From Martinezella lusitana (lineage in GTDB: Bacteria; Pseudomonadota; Alphaproteobacteria; Rhizobiales; Rhizobiaceae): 64,000 bases of DNA. Positions 26,890 through 36,133 of this stretch are shown here, piece after piece (positions within the stretch are counted from its first letter, which is position 1; every line of letters starts with the position of its first letter). The stretch covers positions 496,001 through 560,000 of the forward strand of contig NZ_FMAF01000001.1 in the NCBI RefSeq assembly GCF_900094565.1, given 5' to 3'. Under the pieces are notes generated by a model. The model had not been told where the DNA came from, searched no databases, and worked only from the letters and a program-made list of their open reading frames with translations. Position numbers and translations under genes: made by a program.

Positions 26890-26911
26890 TTAATTACCTG
26901 TGGGAGACGTT

Positions 26912-28729
26912 ATGAAAAATCTCAAGATCGCACATCAATTATTTGCCCTGCTCGGCGTCCTCATGGCCGCCTTTGCCGTAGCCACCTATTTTCAAATCCG
27001 GTCGCAGGCCGATTCCATCTATGATGATCGTTTCGATATGCTGCGCACGCAGGTCGAATCCGGCATCTCGGTTCTGAACCAATATTACCAGCGCGAGAAA
27101 TCCGGCGAGATGACGCATGACGCTGCCCAGGCCGAGGCGTTCAAGGTGCTGTCGCATGTCAGCTTCGCGCCGGCCGGCTATTTCTTCGGCTTCGATTACA
27201 ATGTGATCCAGCGGATTCATCCGAGCCCGGTCAACATCGGCAAGGACATGTCCTCGCAGGTCGACAAGAACGGCACGCATTTCAGCAAGGAAATGGTGGA
27301 GAAGGGCATCAAGGGCGGCGGCCGCACCATCTATTACTGGAACAAGCCCGGCCACCCCGACGGCGACTTCTTCCTGAAGGGCAGCTATTCGGCAGCATTC
27401 GCTCCGTGGCAGATCGTGCTCGGATGCGGTGTTTACATGGATGACCTGCAGGAGCAGATCAATGCCACCATGTGGCGTGCGCTCATGATCTGCGGCATCG
27501 TCTCCCTGGTCGGCATCGGGGCTGCCTTCTATTTCATCCGCGGCATCACGAAGCCGCTCACCGATGTCCATGCTGCCCTCAAGGCTGTCGCCGACGAGGA
27601 CGTGAAGACCGCCATCCCGCATATCGAAATGCGCAACGAAATCGGCCTGATGGCGAAGGCGACCAGGGCTTTGCAGGAAAAGATTCGCGAACGTCATGCA
27701 CTCGCCGACCGCCAGGCGGCGCAGGAGCTGGAAATCAGCAACGAGCGCGAACAGAACCTGCAGCAGCAGCAGGATGAAGCGCGCGAGCAGGCACGCGTCG
27801 TCTCCGTCATCGGCAAGGCGCTCGAGGATCTCGCCCGCGGCGATCTGACGGTGCGTTGCGGCGATCTCGGTGCCAGCTATGCCGGCCTTCGCAACAACTT
27901 CAACGAGGCGCTCTCGCACCTCGAGGCTGCGATGGGCCGTGTCAACGCCAAAGGCAATGATATCGGCCTCAGCAAGGAAGAGATTCGTCGCGCCTCCAAC
28001 GAATTGTCGCAGCGCACCGAACGCCAGGCCGCCAGCCTGGAAGAGACCTCGGCGGCACTGGACGAACTCACCGTCGCCGTCCGCCAGACCGCGGAAGGCG
28101 CGCATGAGGCCAGCAAACGCGTTCACGCCGTCAGCACCGAGGCATCGCGCAGCGACGCCGTGGTTGCCCAGGCAATCGAAGCGATGAGCGGGATTGAGAA
28201 GTCCTCGTCGGAGATCAGCAAGATCATCGGCGTCATCGACGAGATCGCCTTCCAGACCAATCTGCTTGCCCTGAACGCCGGTGTCGAAGCCGCCCGCGCC
28301 GGCGAATCCGGCAAGGGCTTTGCCGTCGTCGCCCAGGAAGTGCGTGAACTGGCCCAGCGTTCCGCGGCGGCCGCCAAGGAGATCAAGGACCAGATCGCCC
28401 GTTCCTCCGGGCAGGTCGACCAGGGCGTCCGCCTTGTCGGCGAAGCAGGCGAAGCGCTGAAGCGTATCTCCGACCAGATCAAGGCGGCCAACGAGATCGT
28501 CTCGAAGATCGCCCACAGCGCCTCCGAGCAGGATACCACGCTGCGCTCGATCTCGTCCTCGATGAACCAGCTCGATGCCGCCACCCAGCAGAACGCCGCG
28601 ATGGCAGAAGAGACGACGGCATCGGCCGAGACGCTCGCCGGCGATACGGAAGACCTGCTCGCCCTCATCCGTGGCTTCCGTGTCAACGATGGCCATCCGG
28701 CTGTGGATCATCGTCGTCGCGCGGCCTGA
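26912..28729 (+). CDS. Methyl-accepting chemotaxis protein with periplasmic Cache domain
   Basis: 605 residues. First membrane helix about 8-27; periplasmic single Cache domain about 30-185 (MLRTQVESGISVLNQYYQ, GYFFGFDYNVIQRIHPSP, IYYWNKPGHPDGDFF); second helix about 188-210 (ALMICGIVSLVGIGAAFYF); HAMP about 211-263; a Gln-rich coiled coil; a second HAMP-like unit with GKALEDLARGDLTVRC; and the signalling domain with hairpin tip DEIAFQTNLLALNAGVEAAR. No CheR-docking pentapeptide at the C-terminus. It should sense a small ligand, often an organic acid, outside the inner membrane and control CheA. The ATG at 26912 follows GGGAG. Transcription probably starts upstream of a structured leader. Confidence 0.9.
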   Translation: MKNLKIAHQLFALLGVLMAAFAVATYFQIRSQADSIYDDRFDMLRTQVESGISVLNQYYQREKSGEMTHDAAQAEAFKVLSHVSFAPAGYFFGFDYNVIQRIHPSPVNIGKDMSSQVDKNGTHFSKEMVEKGIKGGGRTIYYWNKPGHPDGDFFLKGSYSAAFAPWQIVLGCGVYMDDLQEQINATMWRALMICGIVSLVGIGAAFYFIRGITKPLTDVHAALKAVADEDVKTAIPHIEMRNEIGLMAKATRALQEKIRERHALADRQAAQELEISNEREQNLQQQQDEAREQARVVSVIGKALEDLARGDLTVRCGDLGASYAGLRNNFNEALSHLEAAMGRVNAKGNDIGLSKEEIRRASNELSQRTERQAASLEETSAALDELTVAVRQTAEGAHEASKRVHAVSTEASRSDAVVAQAIEAMSGIEKSSSEISKIIGVIDEIAFQTNLLALNAGVEAARAGESGKGFAVVAQEVRELAQRSAAAAKEIKDQIARSSGQVDQGVRLVGEAGEALKRISDQIKAANEIVSKIAHSASEQDTTLRSISSSMNQLDAATQQNAAMAEETTASAETLAGDTEDLLALIRGFRVNDGHPAVDHRRRAA

Positions 28730-28750
28730 GCCGGAAAAGTCAGAAAAGAG

Positions 28751-28784
28751 AAACCGCCGGGCTTGCGTCCGGCGGTTTTCGTTT
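28751..28784 (+). terminator. Terminator of the chemotaxis receptor gene
   Basis: Stem AACCGCCGG with CCGGCGGTT, loop of 8 bases, then TTCGTTT on the plus strand. It lies 22 bases after the stop codon. Confidence 0.8.
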
Positions 28785-28802
28785 AAGCTGCGATCGGCTG
28801 CT

Positions 28803-29294
28803 TCAGTCTGCTGCCAACCGCACGACCAGCCTGTCTATCTCACGATCGGAATAAACCTCGATGCCGGCGTGCTGCAACAGCGCAGCCGTAACGCCATGGC
28901 CCGGATGCCGCCCCCCGGAAAAGGAGCCGTCATAGATAAAGCCCGAGCCACATGAGGGGCTGCCGTCGATCAATAAAGCGTACCGACAGCCGGTTTCTCG
29001 CGCGAGCGCCAGCGCGTTCTCCGCGGCCTGCCGAAACCCCTCGGTTACGTCGCCGCCACTGATCTCCATCACGCGTGCGGTGCCGGCGAGCACATCCTCG
29101 CCTGCGGCGCTGTTTTCGATTTCGGCTGGCGGCCTGGGCACAGCCATACCGGCGGACATTTCCGGGCAGATCGTCACCAGCCGCCCCTCCTCGCGCCAGC
29201 GATCGATCGCCGGATGGATGAGCGGCTTGGAACGGCCGTCATAGCGGACGGCATGGCCCATGAGGCAGGCGCTGACGAGGATTTTTCCGGTCAT
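28803..29294 (-). CDS. DUF523 family protein
   Basis: 163 residues, soluble. The DUF523 blocks are complete: ILVSACLMGHAVRYDGRSK with the first cysteine, VTICPEMSAGMAVPRPPAEI, and YALLIDGSPSCGSGFIYDG with the conserved SPSCG. The conserved cysteines suggest a metal or Fe-S site, or thiol chemistry, but no reaction is established for the family. The gene ends a minus-strand run and starts 13 bases after glyS, so it is probably cotranscribed with it. Confidence 0.85.
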   Translation of the reverse strand: MTGKILVSACLMGHAVRYDGRSKPLIHPAIDRWREEGRLVTICPEMSAGMAVPRPPAEIENSAAGEDVLAGTARVMEISGGDVTEGFRQAAENALALARETGCRYALLIDGSPSCGSGFIYDGSFSGGRHPGHGVTAALLQHAGIEVYSDREIDRLVVRLAAD

Positions 29295-29307
29295 CGCCCC
29301 TCCGGCT

Positions 29308-31422
29308 TTATCCCGCGATCTTGGAGAAATCAGCGACCGTGCCGGTTGCCGCGCGGATCAGGCGCAGGAGCGCCAGGCGGTTGGCACGGATAGCGGCATC
29401 CTCATCGTTGACGAACACGTCCTTGGCGAAGCGGTCGACCGGCGCGCGCAGCTTGGAAAGCGCTGCCATGGCCGAGCGGAAATCCTCTTTGGCGATCGCA
29501 TCGGAGGCCTCGGCGGAGGCTGCTTTAACGGCCGCAAAGAGATCCTTTTCGGCATCGAGCTTCAGCAGGGCTTCCGAAACGCTGTCGGCGACAACCGTGC
29601 CCTTCTTCTCTTCGGCGGCCAGAAGCTGGGTGGCGCGTTTGGTGCCGGCGAGCAGGTTCTTGCCATCCTCGGAGGTAATGAAGGCCGTCAACGCCTCGAC
29701 GCGACGGGCGATCATCAGGAGATCATCCGTCTCCGGCGTCAGCACGGCGTCGATCAAGTCGTAACGGGCGCCGAGATCGCGCAGATAGACCTTGAGGCGA
29801 TCATGGAAGAAGGCCAGCAGATCAGCATCGTTGGTCGTTGCCAGCAGTGGCAGACGCACGCCTCGCTCCAGCAGGATCCGGACGACGCCGAGAGCGGCGC
29901 GGCGCAGCGCGTAGGGATCTTTCGAACCCGTCGGCTTTTCGTCAATCGCCCAGAAGCCGACGAGCGTATCCAGCTTGTCGGCAAGCGCGACCGTGATCGC
30001 CACCTTGTCCTCGGGGACGCGGTCAGAGGGGCCTTGCGGCTTATAGTGATCCTCGATGGCGGCGGCGACCGAGGCGTCCTCGCCCTGCAGCACCGCATAT
30101 TTGCGGCCCATGAGGCCCTGAAGCTCGGGGAATTCGCCGACGGCTTCCGTGCGGAGATCAGCCTTGGCCAGGACCACGGCGCGATCGACCAAAGCCGGAT
30201 CGGCGCCGGTGATCTTGGCGAGTTCAGCTGCAAGCATGCGGATGCGGGCGACACGCTCGCCCTGGCTGCCCAGCTTGGCATGGAAGGTGACATCAAGCGC
30301 ATCGAGCTTGGCCATGCGCTGATCGAGCGGCTTCGTCAGGTCGAGGCCGAACTTGGCGGCTGAAGCTTCCAGCGTTTCGAGATCCGGCAGGTCGCCCTGG
30401 TCGCGCTTCCAGAAATGCAGCGCGTCGGACAGGCGGGCACGCACGACCTTGCCGTTACCGTGGATGATTTCCTTGCCGCCATCCGTCGCCTGGTTGTTGG
30501 AGACGAGAATGAAGCGGTTGGACAGCGTCTCGCCCGCCTGCGGGCGAGTAACGAAACACTTCTGGTTGGTCTTGATGGTGAGACGGATGATCTCAGACGG
30601 GATCGACAGATAGTCTTCCTCGAAGGAGCCCATCAGCACCTGGGGCCACTCGACCAGGCCGGACACTTCTTCCAGCAAGCCCTCGTCCTCGACCAGGTCC
30701 AGGCCGTTGGCAAAGGCGATGTCGCGGGCATCATGCAGGATGATATCCTTGCGGCGCTCGGCATCGAGGATGACGCTGGCCTTCTCCAGGCTCGCCACAT
30801 AGTCGTCGAAGCGCTTGACGGTGATCGCATCAGGCGCATGGAAGCGATGGCCATAGGTCACGTTAGAGGCGATGATGCCGTCGATCTCGAAGGGGATGGC
30901 GGCGGTCTCTTCGTGTTCCGTGCCGAACATGCAGACGATCGACTGCAGCGGGCGCACCCAGCGCAGCGAGCCGGGCTTAGCCGAGGCCTTGCCCCAGCGC
31001 ATGGATTTCGGCCATGGGAAATTTCTGACGATATCAGGCATAACGGCAGCGACGATTTCTTCCGCTGCACGACCGGGCCTGGAAATGATCGCAACGTAGA
31101 AATCACCCTTCTTCGGGTCGCTCTGCACCTGTGCTTCTGAAATGGAAGACAGGCCTGCTCCGCGCAAAAAGCCTTCGATCGCCTTTTCATTGGCATCGGT
31201 GCGCGGACCCTTGCGCTCCTCGCGCACATCGGCGGAGCGCGCCGTCAGGCCGCGAATGTCGAGCGTGAGGCGCCGCGGCGTCCAATATTCCCTCGCACCC
31301 TCATAGGAAAGACCCGCTTCGACCAGGGCATCGGTCACCAACTTCTTCAGATCGCCGGCAGCCTTGCGCTGCATACGGGCGGGAATTTCCTCGGAGCGGA
31401 GTTCGAGAAGGAGATCGGGCAT
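29308..31422 (-). CDS. glyS: Glycyl-tRNA synthetase beta subunit
   Basis: 704 residues. This subunit of the bacterial alpha2beta2 glycyl-tRNA synthetase binds tRNA. It opens [18 protein letters not shown], continues with [65 protein letters not shown] and [19 protein letters not shown], all standard GlyS blocks, and ends in a helical anticodon-binding region ([11 protein letters not shown]). The ATG at 31422 is chosen with GAGGAACC before it; 42 bases upstream in the same frame belong to a GC-rich repeat. The alpha subunit gene glyQ lies 4.7 kb upstream on the same strand. Confidence 0.95.
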   Translation of the reverse strand: MPDLLLELRSEEIPARMQRKAAGDLKKLVTDALVEAGLSYEGAREYWTPRRLTLDIRGLTARSADVREERKGPRTDANEKAIEGFLRGAGLSSISEAQVQSDPKKGDFYVAIISRPGRAAEEIVAAVMPDIVRNFPWPKSMRWGKASAKPGSLRWVRPLQSIVCMFGTEHEETAAIPFEIDGIIASNVTYGHRFHAPDAITVKRFDDYVASLEKASVILDAERRKDIILHDARDIAFANGLDLVEDEGLLEEVSGLVEWPQVLMGSFEEDYLSIPSEIIRLTIKTNQKCFVTRPQAGETLSNRFILVSNNQATDGGKEIIHGNGKVVRARLSDALHFWKRDQGDLPDLETLEASAAKFGLDLTKPLDQRMAKLDALDVTFHAKLGSQGERVARIRMLAAELAKITGADPALVDRAVVLAKADLRTEAVGEFPELQGLMGRKYAVLQGEDASVAAAIEDHYKPQGPSDRVPEDKVAITVALADKLDTLVGFWAIDEKPTGSKDPYALRRAALGVVRILLERGVRLPLLATTNDADLLAFFHDRLKVYLRDLGARYDLIDAVLTPETDDLLMIARRVEALTAFITSEDGKNLLAGTKRATQLLAAEEKKGTVVADSVSEALLKLDAEKDLFAAVKAASAEASDAIAKEDFRSAMAALSKLRAPVDRFAKDVFVNDEDAAIRANRLALLRLIRAATGTVADFSKIAG

Positions 31423-31423
31423 G

Positions 31424-31879
31424 TTAAGGTTCCTCACCCTCCCCTTGAGAGAGAGGGTCGGCACGGTGTGCCGGAGTGGGGTGAAAACGGTCGGCCTCTG
31501 CTAGCAAAATTTGCCGCTGCTGCACAATGGCAAATATCGTATCCAGAACAGCCTCGATCTCATCCATGACCTCAGCATTTCAGAAGCGAACGACATGGTA
31601 GCCCTCATTTTCGAGATAGGACGTTCGTTCGGCGTCATAACGTCTTGCCGCTTCGTCTGCGTGCTGGCTGCCGTCGAGCTCGATAATCAAACCTATCTGA
31701 TGACAGGTGAAATCAGCGAAATAACGCCTGATCGGAACCTGCCGCCGAAAATGCGTCCCTTCGATTGGAATGCGCCACAAATGCTTCCAAAGCTTGGCTT
31801 CCGCAGCCGTTGAACCAGCGCGCAAGCGCCGGCTATTGGCGATCTTGAAACGATCCAGCTTGGAGGGCTTTTTGGGCAT
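31424..31879 (-). pseudogene. DUF559 (Vsr-like) endonuclease-domain gene with in-frame TGA
   Basis: From ATG at 31879 the frame reads MPKKPSKLDRFKIANSRRLR, then AEAKLWKHLW, FRRQVPIRRYFADFTCHQIG, LIIELDGSQHADEAARRYDA, LENEGYHVVRF and then TGA at 31580-31582. The family has Trp-Asn at this point (RFWN). Past the TGA the frame continues NAEVMDEIEAVLDTIFAIV, as in intact relatives, then reads through a GC-rich repeat to a TAA 1 base before the glyS start. A single TGG to TGA change explains it. All visible catalytic-core residues precede the stop, so the 99-residue product could still fold. It may also be a decaying gene. These small proteins have a PD-(D/E)xK-type nuclease fold. Confidence 0.75.
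31432..31484. repeat. GC-rich dispersed repeat, copy A (upstream of glyS)
   Basis: Opens CACCCTCCCCTTGAG and ends GGAGTGGGGTGA; the middle GGGTCGGCACGGTGTGCC is partly palindromic. It is the same family as copies B and C nearby, and overlaps the translated tail of the broken DUF559 gene and the glyS upstream region. Confidence 0.7.
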
Positions 31880-31918
31880 CAAGGATCCACGTCTCTTACA
31901 ATCGAAAATCGCGGCGTA

Positions 31919-31965
31919 CACCCTCCCCTTGAGGGGGAGGGTCGGCCGAAGGCCGGGGTGGGGTG
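31919..31965. repeat. GC-rich dispersed repeat, copy B
   Basis: CACCCTCCCCTTGAGGGGGA with GGGTCGGCCGAAGGCC and GGGGTGGGGTGA. Same orientation as copy A and closest to the usual form of this rhizobial intergenic repeat. It lies just upstream of the DUF559 start. Confidence 0.7.
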
Positions 31966-31995
31966 ATCGCGACAACCTCCGCAGCTAGACAACGG

Positions 31996-32045
31996 TCACC
32001 CCCACCCGCCGCTGCGCGGCGACCTCCCCCCTCAAGGGGGAGGTG
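31996..32045. repeat. GC-rich dispersed repeat, copy C (inverted)
   Basis: TCACCCCCACCCGCCGCTGC on the left and CCCTCAAGGGGGAGGTGG on the right, in inverted orientation to copies A and B. It ends 6 bases before the DUF2207 stop codon. Confidence 0.7.
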
Positions 32046-32050
32046 GACAA

Positions 32051-33997
32051 CTACCAGCCCCCACCGCCTCCACCGCCGCCGCCGCCGCCGGAGAAGCCGC
32101 CACCTCCACCGCCTCCGCCGCCCGAAAAGGCAGAGGACGAGCTGGATACCGGGGCGGGAATGGTTGAGGCGATGGTGGATGCCATGGAGGAGGAAAAATC
32201 GCAGATGGTTCCGCCGATATTGCCGGGGTTGAAGTTGCCGGAATACCATACCGGCGCATAGGTCGCCGCCACAGATGCGCCGGCTGCGGTGGCGAGCCAG
32301 GTCTCGAAAGCACTGGACCAGGGCTTTTCGACGCCGAGAGCGACGGCATAGGGCAGCAGCTTCTCGAAATGCTGCGGCGACATTTGCGGCGCGCCCTGCA
32401 TGTTCATCCGGTCACGTTCGGCCAGCGTCAGATATTGCCGAAGACCGTCGATGCCATCCATCATCTTACGCCCGAGCGGTGTCGGCGCCCCCATCAGGAA
32501 ATAGAAGACGACGTTGAGGGCGAAGATGCCGACGATGCCGGCCGTCAGTGGCAGCAAGCCCGCTTCCCACAGCGGCATGACTGCAGCCGCAAAACCGCTG
32601 ACCGCGATGGATACGAAGACGAAGCCGAAAAAGGCGAAGACCAGGACAGACAGAATTCGCTGACCGAGGCTGGTATTGTGGCGGCGGAACCTGCGGCCGA
32701 TCATGCCCGCGAAGATCGTCACGAAAATCGACAGGAAACCGGGCACGATGATCAGCGGCAGGGCATTCTCATGCAGGCGACCGAAGATGATGATGGACGC
32801 CAGGATCAGGACCGACAGCACAACGCCGAAAATGGTGTAGAACGCATTGGCCTTATAGTATTCATCGCGATGGTCGCGCTCGATGGCGCTGCGAAACTGC
32901 GAGCCGAGCTTCTGCACCGCCTGGCCGTTTTCCTTGTCGATGACAAGCGGGGAAAACGGCCCGACAGCCTGCATCAGCACCTTTTCGCCGCCGCCCAGAT
33001 TGCTGCCGGCCGCCTTGCCGGTCGGGCGGATGACCACTTTCTCCTTCAGATCGTCGAGGATGACATAGCCGCGCACCGCAAGATCGATCGCCGTCGCCGA
33101 CAGTGCCGTCCATCCCGAGCGGGTGAAGCCCTTGTTGTCGATATAGTTGACCAGCGCCGGCGAAACACCGTCAGGCGGGTCCCAGCGTGGAACCATCACG
33201 CCCGGCGGCGGATCGCGCCCGACTCTGACCCAGCTGCGCATGTAATAGATAAACAGCACGAACAGACCGCCGATGGCGATACTGGTATCCAGATGATCTC
33301 GAAAAAACCAGCCCCATTGCTGGCTGGCGCTCGGCGGCGTGATCGTCCCTTTCGCAAGCTTGACGGCGATCGTCAAACCTTCGGCCATAGCGAGGGGTCG
33401 GGTCGTTGCAAAGGTGACGATATTGCCCTGTGCGCTCGCGCTTGCATTCTTCCCGTTGGCGCCGAGCGGCCCGGTGAAAAAGGCAAGCTGCTGGGGTTCC
33501 ACACCGTCAGGCAATGTGACAGTCGCCTTGGCATTGATGATCGGGAACAGCCAGCCATTGCCTGTCACGTTCCAGTAAAGCTCTTCGTGATCGTCGAAAT
33601 AACGGATCTGCCGGTCGGTATCATAGGTAATGCGGAACGTGTGCGGGCCTGGGTTCAGGAGTCGATCGGCGTTGCCGATATAGATGCGCTCACCGCCCCT
33701 GATGCGCTCGCTGCGCCAATCCTCCGGCTGCCCGTCGCGCTCGACGGAAACGACCTTGAAATCCACCTCGATCTCGCGGCCGTTGGCATCGGTCATTGTC
33801 AACGGAAAGTCCCGGAAGATGCCCCGTCGGATATCACGGCCTTCCGCATTCGCCGAGATCGTCTCGATAACCCGCATGGAACCATCGCGATGCAGGGCGA
33901 TTGCCTGGTCGAAATTGGTGATGAGTTCTGCCGCCGTTACAGCCGTTGCGCAAAGCAGCAGGAGCAAAGCCAGGAGAAGCCCGGAAAGCCGCGTCAT
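32051..33997 (-). CDS. DUF2207 membrane protein with poly-glycine tail
   Basis: 648 residues. Signal peptide of about 22 residues ([17 protein letters not shown]), then an extracytoplasmic beta-rich domain (about 25-225, [20 protein letters not shown] is the DUF2207 start). A membrane helix lies near 235-255, a cytoplasmic part at 256-390, and two or three further helices at about 390-430 and 455-510 ([20 protein letters not shown]). The C-terminus ends in two runs of 9 to 12 glycines (GGGFSGGG), a known feature of this family. The ATG at 33997 is used; a GTG directly before it is also in frame. Function unknown; the poly-Gly tail may move in the membrane or bind a partner. Confidence 0.85.
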   Translation of the reverse strand: MTRLSGLLLALLLLLCATAVTAAELITNFDQAIALHRDGSMRVIETISANAEGRDIRRGIFRDFPLTMTDANGREIEVDFKVVSVERDGQPEDWRSERIRGGERIYIGNADRLLNPGPHTFRITYDTDRQIRYFDDHEELYWNVTGNGWLFPIINAKATVTLPDGVEPQQLAFFTGPLGANGKNASASAQGNIVTFATTRPLAMAEGLTIAVKLAKGTITPPSASQQWGWFFRDHLDTSIAIGGLFVLFIYYMRSWVRVGRDPPPGVMVPRWDPPDGVSPALVNYIDNKGFTRSGWTALSATAIDLAVRGYVILDDLKEKVVIRPTGKAAGSNLGGGEKVLMQAVGPFSPLVIDKENGQAVQKLGSQFRSAIERDHRDEYYKANAFYTIFGVVLSVLILASIIIFGRLHENALPLIIVPGFLSIFVTIFAGMIGRRFRRHNTSLGQRILSVLVFAFFGFVFVSIAVSGFAAAVMPLWEAGLLPLTAGIVGIFALNVVFYFLMGAPTPLGRKMMDGIDGLRQYLTLAERDRMNMQGAPQMSPQHFEKLLPYAVALGVEKPWSSAFETWLATAAGASVAATYAPVWYSGNFNPGNIGGTICDFSSSMASTIASTIPAPVSSSSSAFSGGGGGGGGGFSGGGGGGGGGGGW

Positions 33998-34087
33998 CAC
34001 ACCCCCAAGAGATACCGCGGCGCCCTCCTGGGCGCCGTCCAGCGTAAAACATAGTTTCCGCGCTCGGTTCCCTTTTGAAGCGAGGCG

Positions 34088-35347
34088 TCAGTCTTCGTAG
34101 GCGACACCCAGCGATGCCAGTACATCCCAATAGGCCGGGAAGGTCTTCGCAACGCAATCGGGATCGAGAATGGTGATGCCGCCGATCTTCAGGCCAGCGA
34201 GTGCAAAGCTCATGGCGATACGGTGATCGGCGAAGCTGTCGATCTCGGCCGGCAGAACCTTGCCGACAAGGCTCGGATCGGAAGCGACGATCAGATCGTC
34301 ACCCTCCTCCGTACCGAGGTTCGGGACGATGCGCGACAGGCCGCTCGACAGCGCGCGGATACGATCGCACTCCTTGACGCGCAGGTTCTCGATGCCGACG
34401 AAGCGCACCGGCGTCTCGTTGAAGGCGGCGAGAACGGCAAGCGTCGGGATGGCATCCTGCATCTGCGAGCCGTCGATGACGGCCGGAAGATGCGGGAACT
34501 TCGAGATGAAATCATAGGCTCGCGCATCCGGCTGCGAGAATTCCGTCGCCGGCGTACCGAGATCGATCTTGCCGCCGCTCAGCACTTCGGCCGCCCAGAG
34601 ATAGGTTGCGGCCGAGGCGTCCGGCTCGATCAGGAAATCAGCGGCCTGGTAGCCTGTGGCCTCGACGCGCCACGCAACCGGGCTCACGCGCTCGACCTTG
34701 GCGCCGAAAGCGCGCATGGCCGCAACCGTCAGGTCGATATAGCCGAGGGCGCCGATATGCTCGCCGAGCAGCTCGACATCAACAGGGCGATCGCCGCCGG
34801 CAGCCATCATCAGCAGCGCCGAGACATATTGGCTGGAAAGGCCGCCATCGATCTGCACGCGGCTTGCCGGGAAGCGGCCGGTGCCGTTGATAGTCACGGG
34901 CGGGCAGCCGGTTTCAGCCGAAGCATCGATGCCGAGCGAGCGCAGCGCGTCGACCAGCGGGCCGATCGGCCGCTTGCGCATGTGGGCGTCACCATCCACC
35001 ACGACCTTGCCGTCAACCAGTGCTGCGGCGGCGGTCAGGAAGCGTGTTGCCGTGCCGGCATTGCCGAGGAAAAGCGGCTCGGACGGCGCCGTCAATTTGC
35101 CGCTGCCTGTCACGATGAAGGTCGTGGCATCCGGCTCATCGATCGTCACGCCCATGGCGCGCAGCGCTTCGGCCATATAGCGGGTATCGTCGCTCTTCAG
35201 CGCGCCGGTCAGCCGGCTCGTGCCTTTGGCAAGGCCGGCGAGCAGCAGCGCGCGGTTGGTGATCGACTTCGATCCCGGCGGCATGGCGCGGCCGGTCAGC
35301 GGCTTGCCAGGTGGGATAATCGTGAGTTTTGCTCTACCCATCATCAT
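34088..35347 (-). CDS. aroA: 3-phosphoshikimate 1-carboxyvinyltransferase (EPSP synthase)
   Basis: 419 residues. It joins phosphoenolpyruvate to shikimate-3-phosphate in the chorismate pathway. Seen: PPGSKSITNRALLLAGLAKG near the start, LFLGNAGTATRFL, GDAHMRKRPIGPLVDALR, DGGLSSQYVSALLM, VEPDASAATYLWAAEVL, NLRVKECDRI and TFADHRIAMSFALA, the full set of EPSPS blocks. Three ATG codons in a row (35347, 35344, 35341) could serve as start. It lies in a minus-strand group with lemA upstream and DUF2207 downstream, without close coupling. Confidence 0.95.
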   Translation of the reverse strand: MMMGRAKLTIIPPGKPLTGRAMPPGSKSITNRALLLAGLAKGTSRLTGALKSDDTRYMAEALRAMGVTIDEPDATTFIVTGSGKLTAPSEPLFLGNAGTATRFLTAAAALVDGKVVVDGDAHMRKRPIGPLVDALRSLGIDASAETGCPPVTINGTGRFPASRVQIDGGLSSQYVSALLMMAAGGDRPVDVELLGEHIGALGYIDLTVAAMRAFGAKVERVSPVAWRVEATGYQAADFLIEPDASAATYLWAAEVLSGGKIDLGTPATEFSQPDARAYDFISKFPHLPAVIDGSQMQDAIPTLAVLAAFNETPVRFVGIENLRVKECDRIRALSSGLSRIVPNLGTEEGDDLIVASDPSLVGKVLPAEIDSFADHRIAMSFALAGLKIGGITILDPDCVAKTFPAYWDVLASLGVAYED

Positions 35348-35431
35348 TCTCTTTGGTCAGTCAGGAAGGCGGCCGATGGCCGTCGGTCGGCTTCCTTTAC
35401 CGCCTCGCATGAAAAACCGATAGCGGGAATC

Positions 35432-35983
35432 TCAGAACTTTACCGTGGGAACGGCGCGATCCGCTTCGTTTGATATCTCGAAATAGGCCTTCTTGACGAA
35501 GCCGAAGGGGCCGGCGATGAGATTGTTGGGAAAGGTCTCGACCTTGACGTTCAGATCGCGCGCGGCGCCGTTGTAATAGCGGCGTGACATCTGGATCTCG
35601 TTTTCCGTCGTCTCCAGCGACTGCTGCAACTCGACGAAGCCGGTATTGGCCTTCAGATCGGGATAGGCTTCGGAAACGACCATCAGACGTCCGAGCGCCT
35701 GGCTGAGGATGCCCTCGGCGACGGCGCGGCCGGCAACGTCACCAGCGGGCACAGCCTGGGCCGCATTGCGGGCCTGTGTGACTTCCACGAGCGTCTTGTT
35801 CTCATGGCCGGCATAGCCTTTGACCGTCTCGACCAGATTGGGGATGAGATCGGCGCGGCGCTTCAACTGCACGTCGATGCCGGACCATGCCTCTTCCGCG
35901 ACCTGGCGCGCGCGAACGAGCCCGTTGTAGATGAAGACGACATAGAGCGCTGCCAGCACTATGATTGCTAGAAGAATATACAT
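35432..35983 (-). CDS. lemA: LemA family protein
   Basis: 183 residues. An N-terminal membrane helix (MYILLAIIVLAALYVVFIYN) is followed by a four-helix bundle with the family motifs RQVAEEAWSGIDVQLKRRAD, LIPNLVETVKGYA, QSLETTENEIQMSRRYYNGA and FPNNLIAGPFGFVKKAYFE. LemA proteins are small inner-membrane proteins of unclear function, often next to DUF2207 or TPM-type genes; here a DUF2207 gene is two genes downstream. ATG at 35983 with GGGGAG before it; a longer in-frame version adds an unlikely lead. Confidence 0.92.
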   Translation of the reverse strand: MYILLAIIVLAALYVVFIYNGLVRARQVAEEAWSGIDVQLKRRADLIPNLVETVKGYAGHENKTLVEVTQARNAAQAVPAGDVAGRAVAEGILSQALGRLMVVSEAYPDLKANTGFVELQQSLETTENEIQMSRRYYNGAARDLNVKVETFPNNLIAGPFGFVKKAYFEISNEADRAVPTVKF

Positions 35984-36133
35984 CTCGACTCCCCGGGGCG
36001 ACTGCAACCGCAGGGACACTAGGCAGATTTGCCGGCAATGTCACCCGGCTTTCGCCGCGGAGCAAGCCCAAGATTGGGCCGCGGAGCAATGCCGCAGCCC
36101 GCAAAGTAGGCGAGCGCTGCTACTTCCAGCCGT

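Noticed and set aside
32051..32115. Short tandem repeats resembling a simple-sequence array or CRISPR
   Set aside because: These are Gly codons at the end of the DUF2207 gene; there are no spacers, and the poly-Gly tail is known for the family.
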